Source of the DNA: Adiantum capillus-veneris
Taxonomy: Eukaryota; Streptophyta; Polypodiopsida; Polypodiales; Pteridaceae
Direction of reading: 5' to 3'
NCBI GenBank assembly: GCA_014529385.2
Contig: CM043950.1
Coordinates: forward strand, 151,530,945-151,594,944
Length of the DNA: 64,000 nucleotides
Below are positions 35,198 through 46,149 of the stretch, one piece after another. Each line of letters starts with the position of its first letter. The first letter of the stretch is position 1. The translations under genes were made by a program, and so were the position numbers. A model generated the notes under the pieces. That model was given only the letters and a program-made list of their open reading frames with translations, had not been told where the DNA came from and did not search any database.

Positions 35198-35908
35198 TTA
35201 TGGCTCTTGCTCTTTTACTTTTTTATCTTGTTTTTGTGAGTATAAGGCTTTATATATACATTCCCTAAGATTGGAGATTGAGAGGTCAGGGAGGAAGGTT
35301 GAGAGGGAAGCAAGTGAATGACGGATGTCAGCAAACCAATTGTTCCAAGTTGTTATGGGTAAAGGCTTTAACCAATAGTTTTTGATCACCCTATGTGTTT
35401 CATCTAGTTGCAAGGGTGGTAAGGTACTCTCCCATGATTTTATTTGCAACATTGTTGGAGGTGGTGAATCTACAACGGGAAGTGCAAACTCTTTCTTGCT
35501 TGTAGGGATATGTACAATGGTAGGTGGAGGTTGTGTCGAAGCTTCTATTTCCGTATAGGAACTACATGAAGAGCAAGAAGCTTCATTTTCTTTTCCTGTT
35601 CCTGAGCTAGGTGGAACAAATCGTTCTTTCTTTCGTACCCAAACTAGCTCTGGAGCAGGTGTGTCGCATTCCGTGATTTTTTCCTTTCCACGATTTTCAA
35701 TTTGTTTTGGAGCCACAGGATTGGGTTTACATGGGCCAGGTGACAGGTAAGAGTATAATTTACGTTTGGGCACCCAGATTTGATCATTTCCTTTATAGTA
35801 TCCTTGGGCTTTTAATAGTCGTTTAGAAATCCAGCGCCACGTTTTCTTACATTTCTTGGAGCGAGTGGGACGTTTCTTACGAGGCTTCCGTTTTTTAGCA
35901 TCAGCCAT
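35198..35908 (-). CDS. gypsy-2 downstream ORF, basic N-terminus, unknown function
   Basis: 236 codons, uninterrupted. The first 30 residues are strongly basic (KKRKPRKKRPTRSKKCKKTW), suggesting nucleic-acid binding or nuclear localisation. The middle is Pro/Ser-rich with PSSGTGKENEASCSSCSS. The C-terminus has a W-containing segment (ITTWNNWFADIRHSLASLS). It starts close after the end of pol, in another frame. No known domain. A separate subgenomic RNA would be needed for expression (inference). Confidence 0.45.
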   Translation of the reverse strand: MADAKKRKPRKKRPTRSKKCKKTWRWISKRLLKAQGYYKGNDQIWVPKRKLYSYLSPGPCKPNPVAPKQIENRGKEKITECDTPAPELVWVRKKERFVPPSSGTGKENEASCSSCSSYTEIEASTQPPPTIVHIPTSKKEFALPVVDSPPPTMLQIKSWESTLPPLQLDETHRVIKNYWLKPLPITTWNNWFADIRHSLASLSTFLPDLSISNLRECIYKALYSQKQDKKVKEQEP

Positions 35909-35913
35909 GGTTA

Positions 35914-36435
35914 CTAAAGAAGCTTTAGGGACCCACTTGTATGCTTTCTTTCAACTACATCAGTTGAAGATCTAGAGAGTTGGGCTATGGGGACGTATAG
36001 TTCAACCTCCTGGACATGCAATGTCTTGGGTTTTATTTCCTTAGGCAATATCTCAAGGACTATGGCTTGAGTGGTAGGGATAAGAGTTGGTTTTTGCGTT
36101 GTGACACCCCCAGTCCCCCAATAGATAGTGCATTTGGTGGCTATCATCCACGTGCGTCCTAGGTTTATATTACCCTCCATAGTTCCAGTAGGCATGACCA
36201 AAAAGTCTTGAGCTACAATTCCATTGTCATAACTGACAGAAGTGTGCTAGATTCCAAAAACCGTAGTTTTTTTCTTTTTGACACCCTTGACTTGGATAAT
36301 ACTCTCAGATAGAGGTGGCTTCCCTAACTGACACCACACCCCATAGGATAGCAGATTATATTTAGCACCCGTGTCCAATAAAGCGTTATATAGCACTTTT
36401 CCATAGGCACTATTTAACTCAATAGGGTATCGTAG
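35914..36435 (-). pseudogene. Second retropepsin-like domain after gypsy-2 integrase
   Basis: The pol frame continues past the integrase into YNALLDTGAKYNLLS (catalytic-type DTGA at about 36375), IIQVKGVKKKKTTVFG, then a TAG at 36247-36249. In the same frame follow GIVAQDFLVM and INLGRTWM, which resemble the flap-distal and ILGR-like parts of a retropepsin. The usual protease lies upstream at about 40700. CAG would fit at the TAG. A retropepsin in this position is unusual for Ty3/gypsy. Function is inferred from motif only. Confidence 0.6.
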
Positions 36436-39210
36436 AGGTGTGTCAGAGTCCAACCAATCCTCTTCGATTTTCACGTGGAATGCATTTGTGACTCCAAGGT
36501 TTGCCTCTCGTTTTTGTCTTATACGTTGTTGTCGCTCCTTAGCCTCAGCTTGAGCTTGTATCTTCTTTAACTCGGTTTGTGCTTTGGCGGCCTTCTTTTG
36601 ATGAATGGCCCGTAGTTCTTCTTGGCTTAAAGGATCATAATATCTTTTGAATTTACTTCCATTGAGGAATCCAATGGTTTCAACTCCATCAAGAGTTTCC
36701 ACACGAAGGGTACCTTGTGGGGTAATTTCACATACTCTATATGGTCCTTTACCAGCATATTTCAACTTTTTCTTCTCTTTACGTACTCCATACATAAGGA
36801 CTTTATCACCAACTTTGATGTCCTTGTCCATCACATGGCGATCAAACCACTTCTTTCTCCTATCCTTTTCCACAAGAGCATTTTGCACAGCCAACTGTCT
36901 CTCTTCATCTAGTTTTTCTAAGATATACAAATGCTCGGTTAAGGGGTTACCATTCCATCCTTCTTGCGAAGCTACCCTAAGACTAGGAATGACAAACTCC
37001 CAAGGCATAACCGCTTCTTGGCCGTATACCATTTTGAATGGAGTACAATTAATAGCCACTTTATAAGCAGTACGATAAGCCCATAGAGCAGATGTCAACT
37101 TTAAATCCCAATCAGTGTGATGAGCTTCTACCGTCTTGGTTAAAATAGAGATTAGAGTCATGTTGGTGCTCTCGGCTTGTCCATTAGTTTGCAGGTAATA
37201 AGGTGTAGACTTATGGTGGGATATCATAAAGGTCATGGTAAGCTCTCTTATTACCTCATTGATAAAATGGGTACTATTATCACTAACAATTTGAAAAAAG
37301 AAACCAAATCTTGTGATAATGTTCTCAAAAAGAAACTTAGCTGTTGTCCTCGCGTCAGCTTTTTGTGAAACCTTAGCTTCAACCCACTTTGTTACATAGT
37401 CCGTAGCAACTAGAATATATCGAGATTGAGTGTTGCGAGCTGCGGGACTAATTGGACCTACAAAGTCTAAGCCCCATTTTATAAATGGTTGGGTTACTTT
37501 AATAGGATGTAAGGGCATTCTGTCTTTGCGTTGTGTGGTCTTGTAACGTTGGCACTCATCACACCCTTTTGTAAAAAGTGATGCATCCTTAAATAAAGTT
37601 GGCCACCAATAGCCTGATTGCAGCACCTTTCTAGCAGTCAGGTCTCCTGAAAAATGTCCTCCTGCTATGCTTATATGTGCTTCTTGCAAGATATACAAAT
37701 ATTCATCCTCGCGGGCACAACGCCTAAGAATATCGTCCTTGCCTAGTCTATACAGAGTTCGGGCAATCAAACAATAGGGTTCACATTCTTTTACTAGCCT
37801 TCGAGCGATATCCTTACGAAGTTCCTTGGGTGGAAACCCATTAACTAAAAAGTTAACAATGTTCTCACTCCATTCAGGCATAGTCTCAACTATGAATAGG
37901 CAAGTATCGGGTAATTCATCATCAACTCCTGTAGGGGCTTCACCATTGGGTATGCGAGACAAATGATCAGCCATGACGTGCCTTTTACCAGGTCTCACTA
38001 CAATCGTGGAATCAAACTCCAGAAGAATTAACAACCATCGTGTGATTCTTCTTGTGGAGCATGGCTTGTTTACCAGATACAGCAACGCTTGATGATCCAC
38101 ATAAAATACAAACTTGTTTGCCAGAAGGTAGTAGCGAAATTTCTTTACTGCATAAACCATTGCTAAACCTTCTCGCTCTGTAGTGGTGTAGTTCCTTTCA
38201 GCATCGTTCAATTGACGGCTTGCAAAGCTAATGGGATAGTCCAATTTATGTTCTCCTGGTTGAGTGAGAACACACCCAATAGCAAAGTTTGATGCATCAA
38301 TATGCACATGGAAAATGACATGCCAGTTAGGTGTCCTTAAAATCGGATCACTTGCTAGTGTTTTCTTCAATTGTTCATAGGCCTGGTCACACTCTTCAGT
38401 CCATTTAAATTCAATGAGAAGCTTGTACAAAGGACGTGCTATCTCAGCAAAAAATAAAATAAACCGTCGATAATAACCCACGTGTCCCATGAACCTTTGA
38501 ACTCCCTTGTAATTGGTTGGTGGTGGTAACTCTAGAATCACTTTAATTTTTCTCTCATCGGTTGAGATACCATTCTTAGATACTATATGCCCTAAAATAA
38601 CTCCATGCTTGACCCAAAATTGGCATTTGAACGGGTTCAATGAGATACGATATAACCTACACTTTTCAAACACCTTCCGCAAACATGATAGATGTTCTTT
38701 CCAAGAAGAGTAAACACAAAGGTCGTCGAAGAAAGCTTCACAAAACTCTCTCAAATATTCTTTAAAATCAGTGTTTATTAATCGTTGGAATGTAGCAGGG
38801 GCATTTGTTAAGCCAAAAGCCATCACACGAAATGCAAACACGCCAAATTCTATGATGAAGGCAGTTTTATCTTGGTCCTCTAGCGCTATCGTGATTTGGT
38901 TGTAGCCTGAGTACCCATCTAGAAAGCTATAAGCTTCCTTGCCTGCAACTCTTTCGAGTACATGTTCGGAATATGGTAGGGGGTAATGGTCTCTTCTAGT
39001 AGCTGCATTAACTTTTTTGAGGTCCACGCACACCCTTAGTTTCCCATTCTTTTTTGGCACGATAACTATTGGAGACACCCATTCAGAGTGTTCAATAGGA
39101 TATATGAACCCACATTTGATAAGCTTTTCTAGTTCTTCTTGAATGATCTTTGCGTACTTAGGATTCATCTGGTAGGGTCTTTGTTGTACGGGCTTCGCAG
39201 TGCTAATCAT
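36247..39210 (-). CDS. gypsy-2 pol: RT, RNase H, integrase
   Basis: 987 codons without a stop. RT motifs: GFIYPIEHSEWVSPIVIVPK at 34-53 and the catalytic FFDD at 160-163. RNase H follows at about 300-400 (VHIDASNFAIG, TTTEREGLAMVY, YVDHQALLYL). The integrase zinc domain is at about 515-555 (H-x-AGGHFSGDL...CDECQR), then a DDE core: GLDFVGPI, IVSDNSTHF, QTNGQAESTN. The second Asp motif has DNS where DNG or DRG is usual. A GPY/F-like C-terminal module (KYAGKGPYRV) leads into a charged coiled stretch (KKIQAQAEAKERQQRIRQKR) and a retropepsin-like domain. It is the best preserved coding segment of the element. Confidence 0.9.
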   Translation of the reverse strand: MISTAKPVQQRPYQMNPKYAKIIQEELEKLIKCGFIYPIEHSEWVSPIVIVPKKNGKLRVCVDLKKVNAATRRDHYPLPYSEHVLERVAGKEAYSFLDGYSGYNQITIALEDQDKTAFIIEFGVFAFRVMAFGLTNAPATFQRLINTDFKEYLREFCEAFFDDLCVYSSWKEHLSCLRKVFEKCRLYRISLNPFKCQFWVKHGVILGHIVSKNGISTDERKIKVILELPPPTNYKGVQRFMGHVGYYRRFILFFAEIARPLYKLLIEFKWTEECDQAYEQLKKTLASDPILRTPNWHVIFHVHIDASNFAIGCVLTQPGEHKLDYPISFASRQLNDAERNYTTTEREGLAMVYAVKKFRYYLLANKFVFYVDHQALLYLVNKPCSTRRITRWLLILLEFDSTIVVRPGKRHVMADHLSRIPNGEAPTGVDDELPDTCLFIVETMPEWSENIVNFLVNGFPPKELRKDIARRLVKECEPYCLIARTLYRLGKDDILRRCAREDEYLYILQEAHISIAGGHFSGDLTARKVLQSGYWWPTLFKDASLFTKGCDECQRYKTTQRKDRMPLHPIKVTQPFIKWGLDFVGPISPAARNTQSRYILVATDYVTKWVEAKVSQKADARTTAKFLFENIITRFGFFFQIVSDNSTHFINEVIRELTMTFMISHHKSTPYYLQTNGQAESTNMTLISILTKTVEAHHTDWDLKLTSALWAYRTAYKVAINCTPFKMVYGQEAVMPWEFVIPSLRVASQEGWNGNPLTEHLYILEKLDEERQLAVQNALVEKDRRKKWFDRHVMDKDIKVGDKVLMYGVRKEKKKLKYAGKGPYRVCEITPQGTLRVETLDGVETIGFLNGSKFKRYYDPLSQEELRAIHQKKAAKAQTELKKIQAQAEAKERQQRIRQKREANLGVTNAFHVKIEEDWLDSDTPLRYPIELNSAYGKVLYNALLDTGAKYNLLSYGVWCQLGKPPLSESIIQVKGVKKKKTTVFGI

Positions 39211-39222
39211 AGGGATTGTATG

Positions 39223-40878
39223 CTAGACCACAGAAGGTGGAACACCTTTCATATCATGGTATGTCCAAGCGAATATGTCCTTGAATTCCTTGAGAAGCTC
39301 TATGAGGACCGCCTCTTCAACTTCTGTGAGGTCTTGGGCAATAAAAACAGGTTTTGATTCTTCACCGGGGTCGGCTAATTCTATTTCTTTAACTATTGCC
39401 GGACCATCATAAATTCCATTATTCCCATCGATAGGTATTCTTTGGGCTTTTGTGTACACAACCTTTGCTTCCTCTGTGGTGTAAGAGTTGAAATGTTCTG
39501 GTGCAGGATGCAAGTCTATGGATTCTGGTTGTGCTTTGGTCTGTGCTTCCATTTCTGCTTTCTTGTGTTGTCGAGCTAACTCTTGGTTTTGATGCCTCCT
39601 TGCAGTGCGGCTCAACTTTGGCTTGTCTATGATCTCTAATTGGACTATGTCATGGGGTCGTGGTCTACACCACATAACATTTTGGAGATATTCACCCCAA
39701 TCGTCTACCAATTTACGATGAGCATCACATGATCCTATATAACTGAGCCATTCTGCTGAGGATCTCTTCTTTTTTATCCTAGCACGTACATTGGCTTGAT
39801 ATCGACGCCTCTTAAAGTTTTTCTTTTTCTTATTTGAGACCTGCTTTTGATTTGCATTTAGATCTGGCTCACTAAAGGAGTCCTCGTTGGTGTCCTCTTC
39901 ACTCTCGGAGGAGCTATCATCGGTTTATGTGCTCGGTCCTTCCGAATGTTTTGACTCTGAACTTGCTCCACTCTCTAATTCATGAGATTCAGAATCCGTT
40001 TCACTCTGGGAGTCAGTGTCTGAGTCGTGTTGGTCAAAGTCTTCTATTGAGCTATCAGTGTCACTGTCAGATTGGTCTACAATTGCCTTGCCCTTAGAAG
40101 ATGCATGTATGGCACTTATCATGTTCAGAGGTGCAATTTGTGGTACCTCTTCCCCCTTTGGTGTGACCCAAGTGGTTCCTCTATTTCCCTAGGTATCTAT
40201 GGTTGCAGCTAGGTGTACCCAGTCTACGTTGTCTGATTCCGTCATACCCGGTAACACATCCATGTAAGGAGAATCTTGGCCAATGTCTGTATCCTTCTTA
40301 CAAGTGTAACAATATTGTAGTGGGGCCGAGTGAACTGTGGTGTCAGAGCGATGATCAATAATGGTTTTAATCCCTAAGGGGTGTACCTTGCCAGTCACCA
40401 AATCCACTCTAAGGACAGAGTCTTGGAATTGCAAATAGACATGATTTTTAGACCAATCATGAACCATTTGTGCTTCCCTCATGAATGGTCGTCCTAAAAT
40501 CATTTCATATGACATAAGCTGTTTAGAGAAATCCATTACAATGAACGTATGTCGTACCTTGTGTCCTAGAACTTTGATCTTAAGATCCTTGAGCATCCCC
40601 ATAGGTTTGGCTATGGTACCATTTGCCATCTTTACCACAATGTTAGTAACACTGAGGCGGGGTTTTCCCATGGATTCCCAACAATATTTTGTAACGATGC
40701 TAACTCCCGCACCACCATCAAGAATTCCCTTTATAGTTAATCCCTTGGTAGTGATGGGTAGGGTCGCATTAGACTCGTCGCCTTCAAAATACTGCCCTAA
40801 TTCGTTAATGGGTACCTCGATCACAGACTCGTGTCCATCTAAGTCAAGTGATTGCACATGATTTTCCTCATCAATCAT
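39223..40878 (-). pseudogene. gypsy-2 protease and PR-RT linker
   Basis: Same frame as gag and pol. Retropepsin motifs are GILDGGAGVSIV (DGG replaces the usual DTG/DSG) and SYEMILGRPFM. Stops TAG at 40189, TAA at 39925 and TAG at 39223 interrupt the frame; CAG, CAA and CAG would fit. The linker between protease and RT is long and very acidic/serine-rich (SDSDTDSSIEDFDQHDSDTD). It ends with LIELLKEFKDIFAWTYHDM, the normal entry into gypsy RT. Confidence 0.8.
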
Positions 40879-40947
40879 AATCGAGTCAGGCCTATTTGGT
40901 TGCGCAAACTGCGGTAATCCCGTTTGTAGCTCTCCGTTAAGGAATGC

Positions 40948-43900
40948 TCAAAGTGCAAAGAATAACTCAGGATCTCCATACAGCTTTGCTATGATCGTGG
41001 TTCGGACCTCAGAAGACATGAAGTCCACTAGTTTGGCAACATTCATTGGCATTTTGCAGGGTGTAGGTCCTTGACTAGGAACTGGTGAGGATGGAATCTC
41101 ATATTCCTCAATGGGATCAGGTATTCCTTCGTTAAACATCCTTTCCAACAAGAAAGGTGTATGCTCACTTTCTGATGTCCCGTCCTCACTCCCTTCTTGG
41201 ATGATACTAGGTATGGCTAACGGTCTATGGTTCATGTGGGGTGGATGAACTTGCGTGGGAAACACTGTGTCATGAATTTTGACATGCATGGGTTCTGGTT
41301 CTAGTTTCCTTTGAGTCTCCTCCACTAAACCTCTTAGATGTTTCACCTCCTCAATCTCGTCTACTGGGTTTGGGTACGTCCCAATCTTCTTTTTACGATT
41401 CTTCCCTTTTTGCCCCTGCGGTTTATCTTGGGGGTCTTGGATTGGATTTGGAAACACTTGTGGTGTTTTCAGAGGCTCTTTATGGTTTTCTCTTATTCGG
41501 TTTTCATTTGGTTCCATGTTAAGGTTTTCTTTGTCGGTCTTTCCCTTTGTGGTATTGGTTCTAGTCTCCATTGTCTCGATTGAATCTGAATCATCCTCGA
41601 GGTCATTCATATACACGGGGTCATCTCCTGTTCCTATGTTTGTTTTGGAATTGGGCTTTGAATTTCCCGTATTCTGCGACCTCTTCCTTCGTGTCTTCTT
41701 TTTCTTTGCTTGGATAACTGACGCGGTATCTCTCTCTTCGAGGATATGGCCTGGCCCTTGAAGCATGGACCGTGTAATCGCATAAGCGGGTGCGACGGGT
41801 GGTAATGGCGATGTCACACTAGCAATTTCGACCAAATTTAGGGATGTGATTTTAGGCGCATTTGGGTTATAAGGGCATTGGGCAATCAAGTGATCTATGC
41901 CACAACGATTACATGTGAGTATTGGCATTGCAGACGTGCTCCCTTGATTCATTTCCATCTGTGCAGCATTCTTTTGCAGCCTAATAGGGCACTCCGCTGC
42001 CCGATGTGGTCCACCACACTCGTAGAATTGAAGAGGTGGCCTCCTAGCCTGGGTGTTGATATTTTGACCTCTGGATGCGAGAGCAGCAGCTTGATAAACC
42101 GGCTTGACTTGCCCCCAACAATCTTCCATGTAGTATATAGGAAACTCTTCCAATATATCAAGTCCGTACGCAATACTAGTGTCTATTTCCTCCTCACAGC
42201 CATCTGCATAAGCATTAGATGGCTCGCAACCCACTTGGTTCATAGGGGCGACTCTTGGATGCGGGGGCTGCGGTCCTAGCACAGGAGGTGGTAGCGGTGT
42301 AGCTTGTACAACATTTTGAGATCTAGGGACCATGTGTTGCGATAGTTGCTCAACAGGTGGAGAAGGCATCAATACAGGAGCTCGAGGTGCATCCGTCCAG
42401 GCTACAGGTGGTCTATTTGCCATCATACGTTTGATCATTAAACAATCCTTATCTTGGTGACCATACCTACCACATGCGTTGCAAGTTCCATTAAATTTTA
42501 CTCTAAACGTAGGGCACTCACTAGTGCTATGTGGACCTAAGCAAATGGAACACCATTGTTGCTCCCTTCTTGGATACATGTGACTATTTTGAGGGGGTCG
42601 ATTATCCTTAAGAGACTCTTGGATTGCCTTGGTGAGGTCTGTCAAGAATGTCTCAAATACCTTTGGCTCATTGGCAATGGGCTTTGCAGTCATGGGTTCA
42701 TACTCATTGGCTTGTGAGCTAGTGGATCTCGTGTCAGTAGACACCCTCATGCCTGCTATCATCAAGTTGTCCTCTAATTGGATTGCATTGACAGTGACAT
42801 CTTCCAAGGTTGTGATACCTCTAATCACTAGTCCATTATAGATTCCTTCATTCCTCAACCCGCGAATGAATCGATCAAGCAGTTGGTTATTGTTGAAGCG
42901 CTCATTTACAGGGCAGCGAGAGTTTAAGTGCTTTAGACGATTAATGAAGTCCCTTACTGACTCTCCTTCCTTACGTTTGGCCTTCTGTAGCTGAGATACT
43001 ACACCCCAAAGCACACCTTCTCGTATGTACTCCTTTAGAAACAACCTTCGAAGGGTAGGGTAGATTGTTTTCTCGCCCACCCTTAGGGTTCTATACCAAT
43101 CTCCAGCCTTCCCACTTAATGTCAAGCTTAAGGCATTACACTTATGTAGTTCGTTGCGTTCCCCTAAGGAATCACATACTTGTTCAAACACTTCAATGTG
43201 TTTTCTAGCATCTTCGTCCCCATTGAATTTTTGCGTGAGATTGGCAATTTGTACTGCCTTACTTCTAGGCTCTCTATCAGATGCATGACACATATTTTCC
43301 GCGATAGATCGACCTATGGTTTGAGCAAACGCTGCAAAGTCACCTATGTGAGGAGGCAGGGCCAGTGGAGGTACTCTTGGAATCATATGTGGGAGAGGGA
43401 CGGGTACCGGTCTTGGCATATGTGTGGATTATACAGGATATGGAACATAACGGGGCATAGGTCCACTCGGATAAGGGCTAGGGAGCGGCACTCGAGGAGC
43501 ATAAACAAGTGGTACAATTGGAGGTGTGGGGGCCATGTGTGCATAAGGGGCTAGAGGCACATACGGTCGAGGCCCCATATTAGGTACTACGACACTAGGT
43601 AGTGGCACTGCGCTAACCGTAGATGTCATCGGTACATTCTCTGTCAGGCCTATCCCTAGAGTGAGCACTGTGTTTTCCTTAATAGAAGGTTGATCCAAGT
43701 TAGGGAAGCTAAAGTTGTCGCTCGGAGGCTCAGATTGCATAGAGACCCCAGGTGAAATGACGTAAGATGGGTCCATGGGACTCATTAGAGGAGTCTCCAT
43801 TTGTGATAGAGTAGGCTGTTGAGTCTTGCTCGTATCCAGAAATCTCATGGGGCCAGTTGAGAGTATATTTACCCCTCGGTTTTGCCTTTCTGATTGAATA

Positions 43901-44607
43901 ATGCCATGGATAACATTACAGATCATTTTCTGTTCATCTTCGATGCTCGTGGCACTAGAGGTGGATTGTACAATCTCTATCCATCCTACATGGTAGGCGT
44001 GGTCAGAGTGTAGATCCATCAACACCTCAGTGTGGAGGTCGTATGTCCAATGATCATTAATGAACAATCCTTCTAGATTCGACGTGTTAACGGTTTCTTG
44101 TGAGGTAGAAGCAATGTTGCTTCCCCTGGTTTTACTTGTCACCAACGGTACTCTAGAGGGAACTTCTGAAGGAGGCAGCTCAACAGGGCCTTCTTGGTAA
44201 GAAGTTGGCAGGATATCCACATGGACACTCTTTGGGGGTGTGGGGTCCACGTGCGATGTGAAAGGAGAGTCCACTTCCCCACCCCCTTCGTGTGCTTCAT
44301 TTGCATCAGGTTTCGAGCGAGTAGCTCTACCTAATGTTTCCATGAAACGGCTAAACATACTAGTACTAGGCTGTGGAGCTTCAGGAGGTGCATGGCCTTC
44401 TCTCTCAGTGTTTTGGGTAGGGTATGCTTCCATGATTTCTGAGTCGGAGGAGGAATCACTAGCGGCTATTTTAGGGTCTTGGGTGGTGCTACCTTGTGTC
44501 CCCGCTAAGGGTCTAGAGCCTATCGTGGATGGGTAATGGGTGTCTGTATAAACAGAGGCACCCTCAATATGCTCGTGTTCTAGCACCCACCCAGAACGTA
44601 AGTGCAT
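40948..44607 (-). pseudogene. gypsy-2 gag
   Basis: A frame of about 1200 codons broken by TAA at 43429 and ended by TGA at 40948; both could derive from C-to-T changes. The N-terminal 390 residues are Pro/Ser-rich and low complexity. Then a Retrotrans_gag domain follows (KFNGDEDARKHIEVFEQVCD, LTLSGKAGDWYRTL, SVRDFINRLKHLNSRC). A zinc knuckle CNACGRYGHQDKDC and further Cys/His pairs (CGGPHRAAEC, CNRCGIDHLIAQC) come next, then a charged tail. Much longer than a typical gypsy gag. Confidence 0.85.
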
Positions 44608-45600
44608 GTGCTTTTGATACCCTAAGGTGTCAAAAAGCTGCTCTAGGAGGCCTTGTGACTAGTTTTTTGCGTGTTTTTTGTTTGTTTTTTTGCTAGATTT
44701 TTTAGAGCGTGTCGTGGAATGGGCCGTGTGATAGCTCGAAACGAGCGTATCGCTAGGAGGGACGCGCTGTGCTTTACAACCCACCGTTTGGTTCTATTTT
44801 GCTCCAGAAAAGCCCGAAACAGTCTTTTCCTAGTTGGGGAACTAGGCTCCAAATAGCAAGTCCTAGTGTGCAATGAAGGAGAGGAGAGTGTAGGACTTAT
44901 CCCACATTCCTCACTCCCTCCTTGTGAGTCTAGCCTATATATATAGGAGTGAGACTACCCTATATCATAAGACAGAGACAGAGCCTGGGCCTGGGATTGG
45001 GATTGGGTCAAATGATCCCGATCTCACTTTTATACAACCCAACCCGTCCGTTTTTATAACCTCCCCCTCACTCACGTTTTTATTTTTTGATTTTATTTTA
45101 ATTTTATTTTAATTTAATTTTATTTTATTTTTTTATTTTTTAAGATATTATTTGGTACGGGTTTTGGTGCACGTTGACCTCACCTAACTATTTACTGTCT
45201 CACCTACCTACTGACCTGCTAATCAATGGTTCACCTAATTACTAACCTACTTAATTAACTAACTGTGCGCCTAACTGTGCACAAACCAGAAAACACAGAA
45301 AATACAGAAAATTGAAACTTGACAGAACTATGTAGTGCAAACCAGAAAATGCAGAAACGCAAGAAATGCTAACTGTGTAAGCTGAAATCTGAGCTTAATA
45401 GAACTAGCAAAACAGAGCTTAACAGAACACAGAAAACTTGAATGCAGTCAACAACATTGTGTCTTTCTCTACTGTTTTTGCATAACAACAATAATCAAAC
45501 TTAAGCCGCGCCTTTCCTACATAAAAAATAGCTTCAATACAATTTACAGGTCGCCATTAGAGCTTCACGCGCAGCAGATCCCCGGCAGCGGCGCCAAAAA
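44608..45600 (-). other. gypsy-2 5' leader with primer-binding site
   Basis: About 1 kb between the 5' LTR and gag. The primer-binding site, TGGCGCCGCTGCCGGGGATC on the minus strand, lies within 45577-45597. An A/T-rich part is at 45070-45150. No gene seen. Confidence 0.8.
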
Positions 45601-46149
45601 TGTCACGGCTAGGGACTTGCTACGCGCCGTGTGCGAGCCACAAAGGCTCCTAGCACACAGTCATACAACAGACAAGCTCACAAGGAAGAATGGTGTTTCA
45701 CTCACCTTCCTGCGTAGTTGCGAATGAAGGATTCCCGCGCCGCGAAGAAGAGGGAGACACCGCTACGCCGCGCTCAACCGCCTCGCCGCCGTCGTGCCGC
45801 CGCAACGCTCGATCACACACACACTCTCACACTCTCTCTCACACGTACACACACACACACACACAAGGAGATGGTGAAGGAGAAGGTGGAGATGGAGCAA
45901 GAGCGGCTTCTATTGCACAATGAGAGAATGAGTAAAAATTAGGTTTAGTGGCTTTTATATGAGCTCACCCCATTCACACTTGGGCACCCATACTTAGCCA
46001 ACTAACTCCTTGAATATTCCAGTTAGAGTGCGCCTGTCATCGGCGATCACCCTTACCCTGTTCCTATTGGGCCGACAAGCCCGGTACCTGACTCTAAATA
46101 ATACAACGTTTATAGATCGTAGGGTGTCCGTGTGCCGTGAGGGTTAACA
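45601..46149 (-). repeat. gypsy-2 5' LTR (right)
   Basis: 549 bases, TGTCACGG to GTTAACA. It pairs with 32771-33319 and is followed by the duplicated ACCAC. Confidence 0.95.

Larger units (their letters stand above)
32771..46149 (-). mobile_element. gypsy-2, 13.4-kb Ty3/gypsy retrotransposon
   Basis: Two 549-base LTRs (32771-33319 and 45601-46149) begin TGTCACGG and end GTTAACA. Target duplication ACCAC is at 32766-32770 and 46150-46154. The polypurine tract GGAAGGGGGGCA (minus strand) abuts the left LTR. The primer-binding site TGGCGCCGCTGCCGGGGATC abuts the right LTR and fits tRNA-Asp, as in Athila/Tat-type elements, with one mismatch from the form I know. One minus-strand frame holds gag, protease, RT, RNase H and integrase from 44607 to 35914, interrupted by six in-frame stops but no frameshift. 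Two further reading frames lie between pol and the 3' LTR. It inserted into CACTA-3. Confidence 0.97.

Noticed and set aside
34689-35908. Envelope gene in gypsy-2
   Set aside because: Neither ORF has a signal peptide, membrane segment or cysteine pattern expected of an envelope-like protein.
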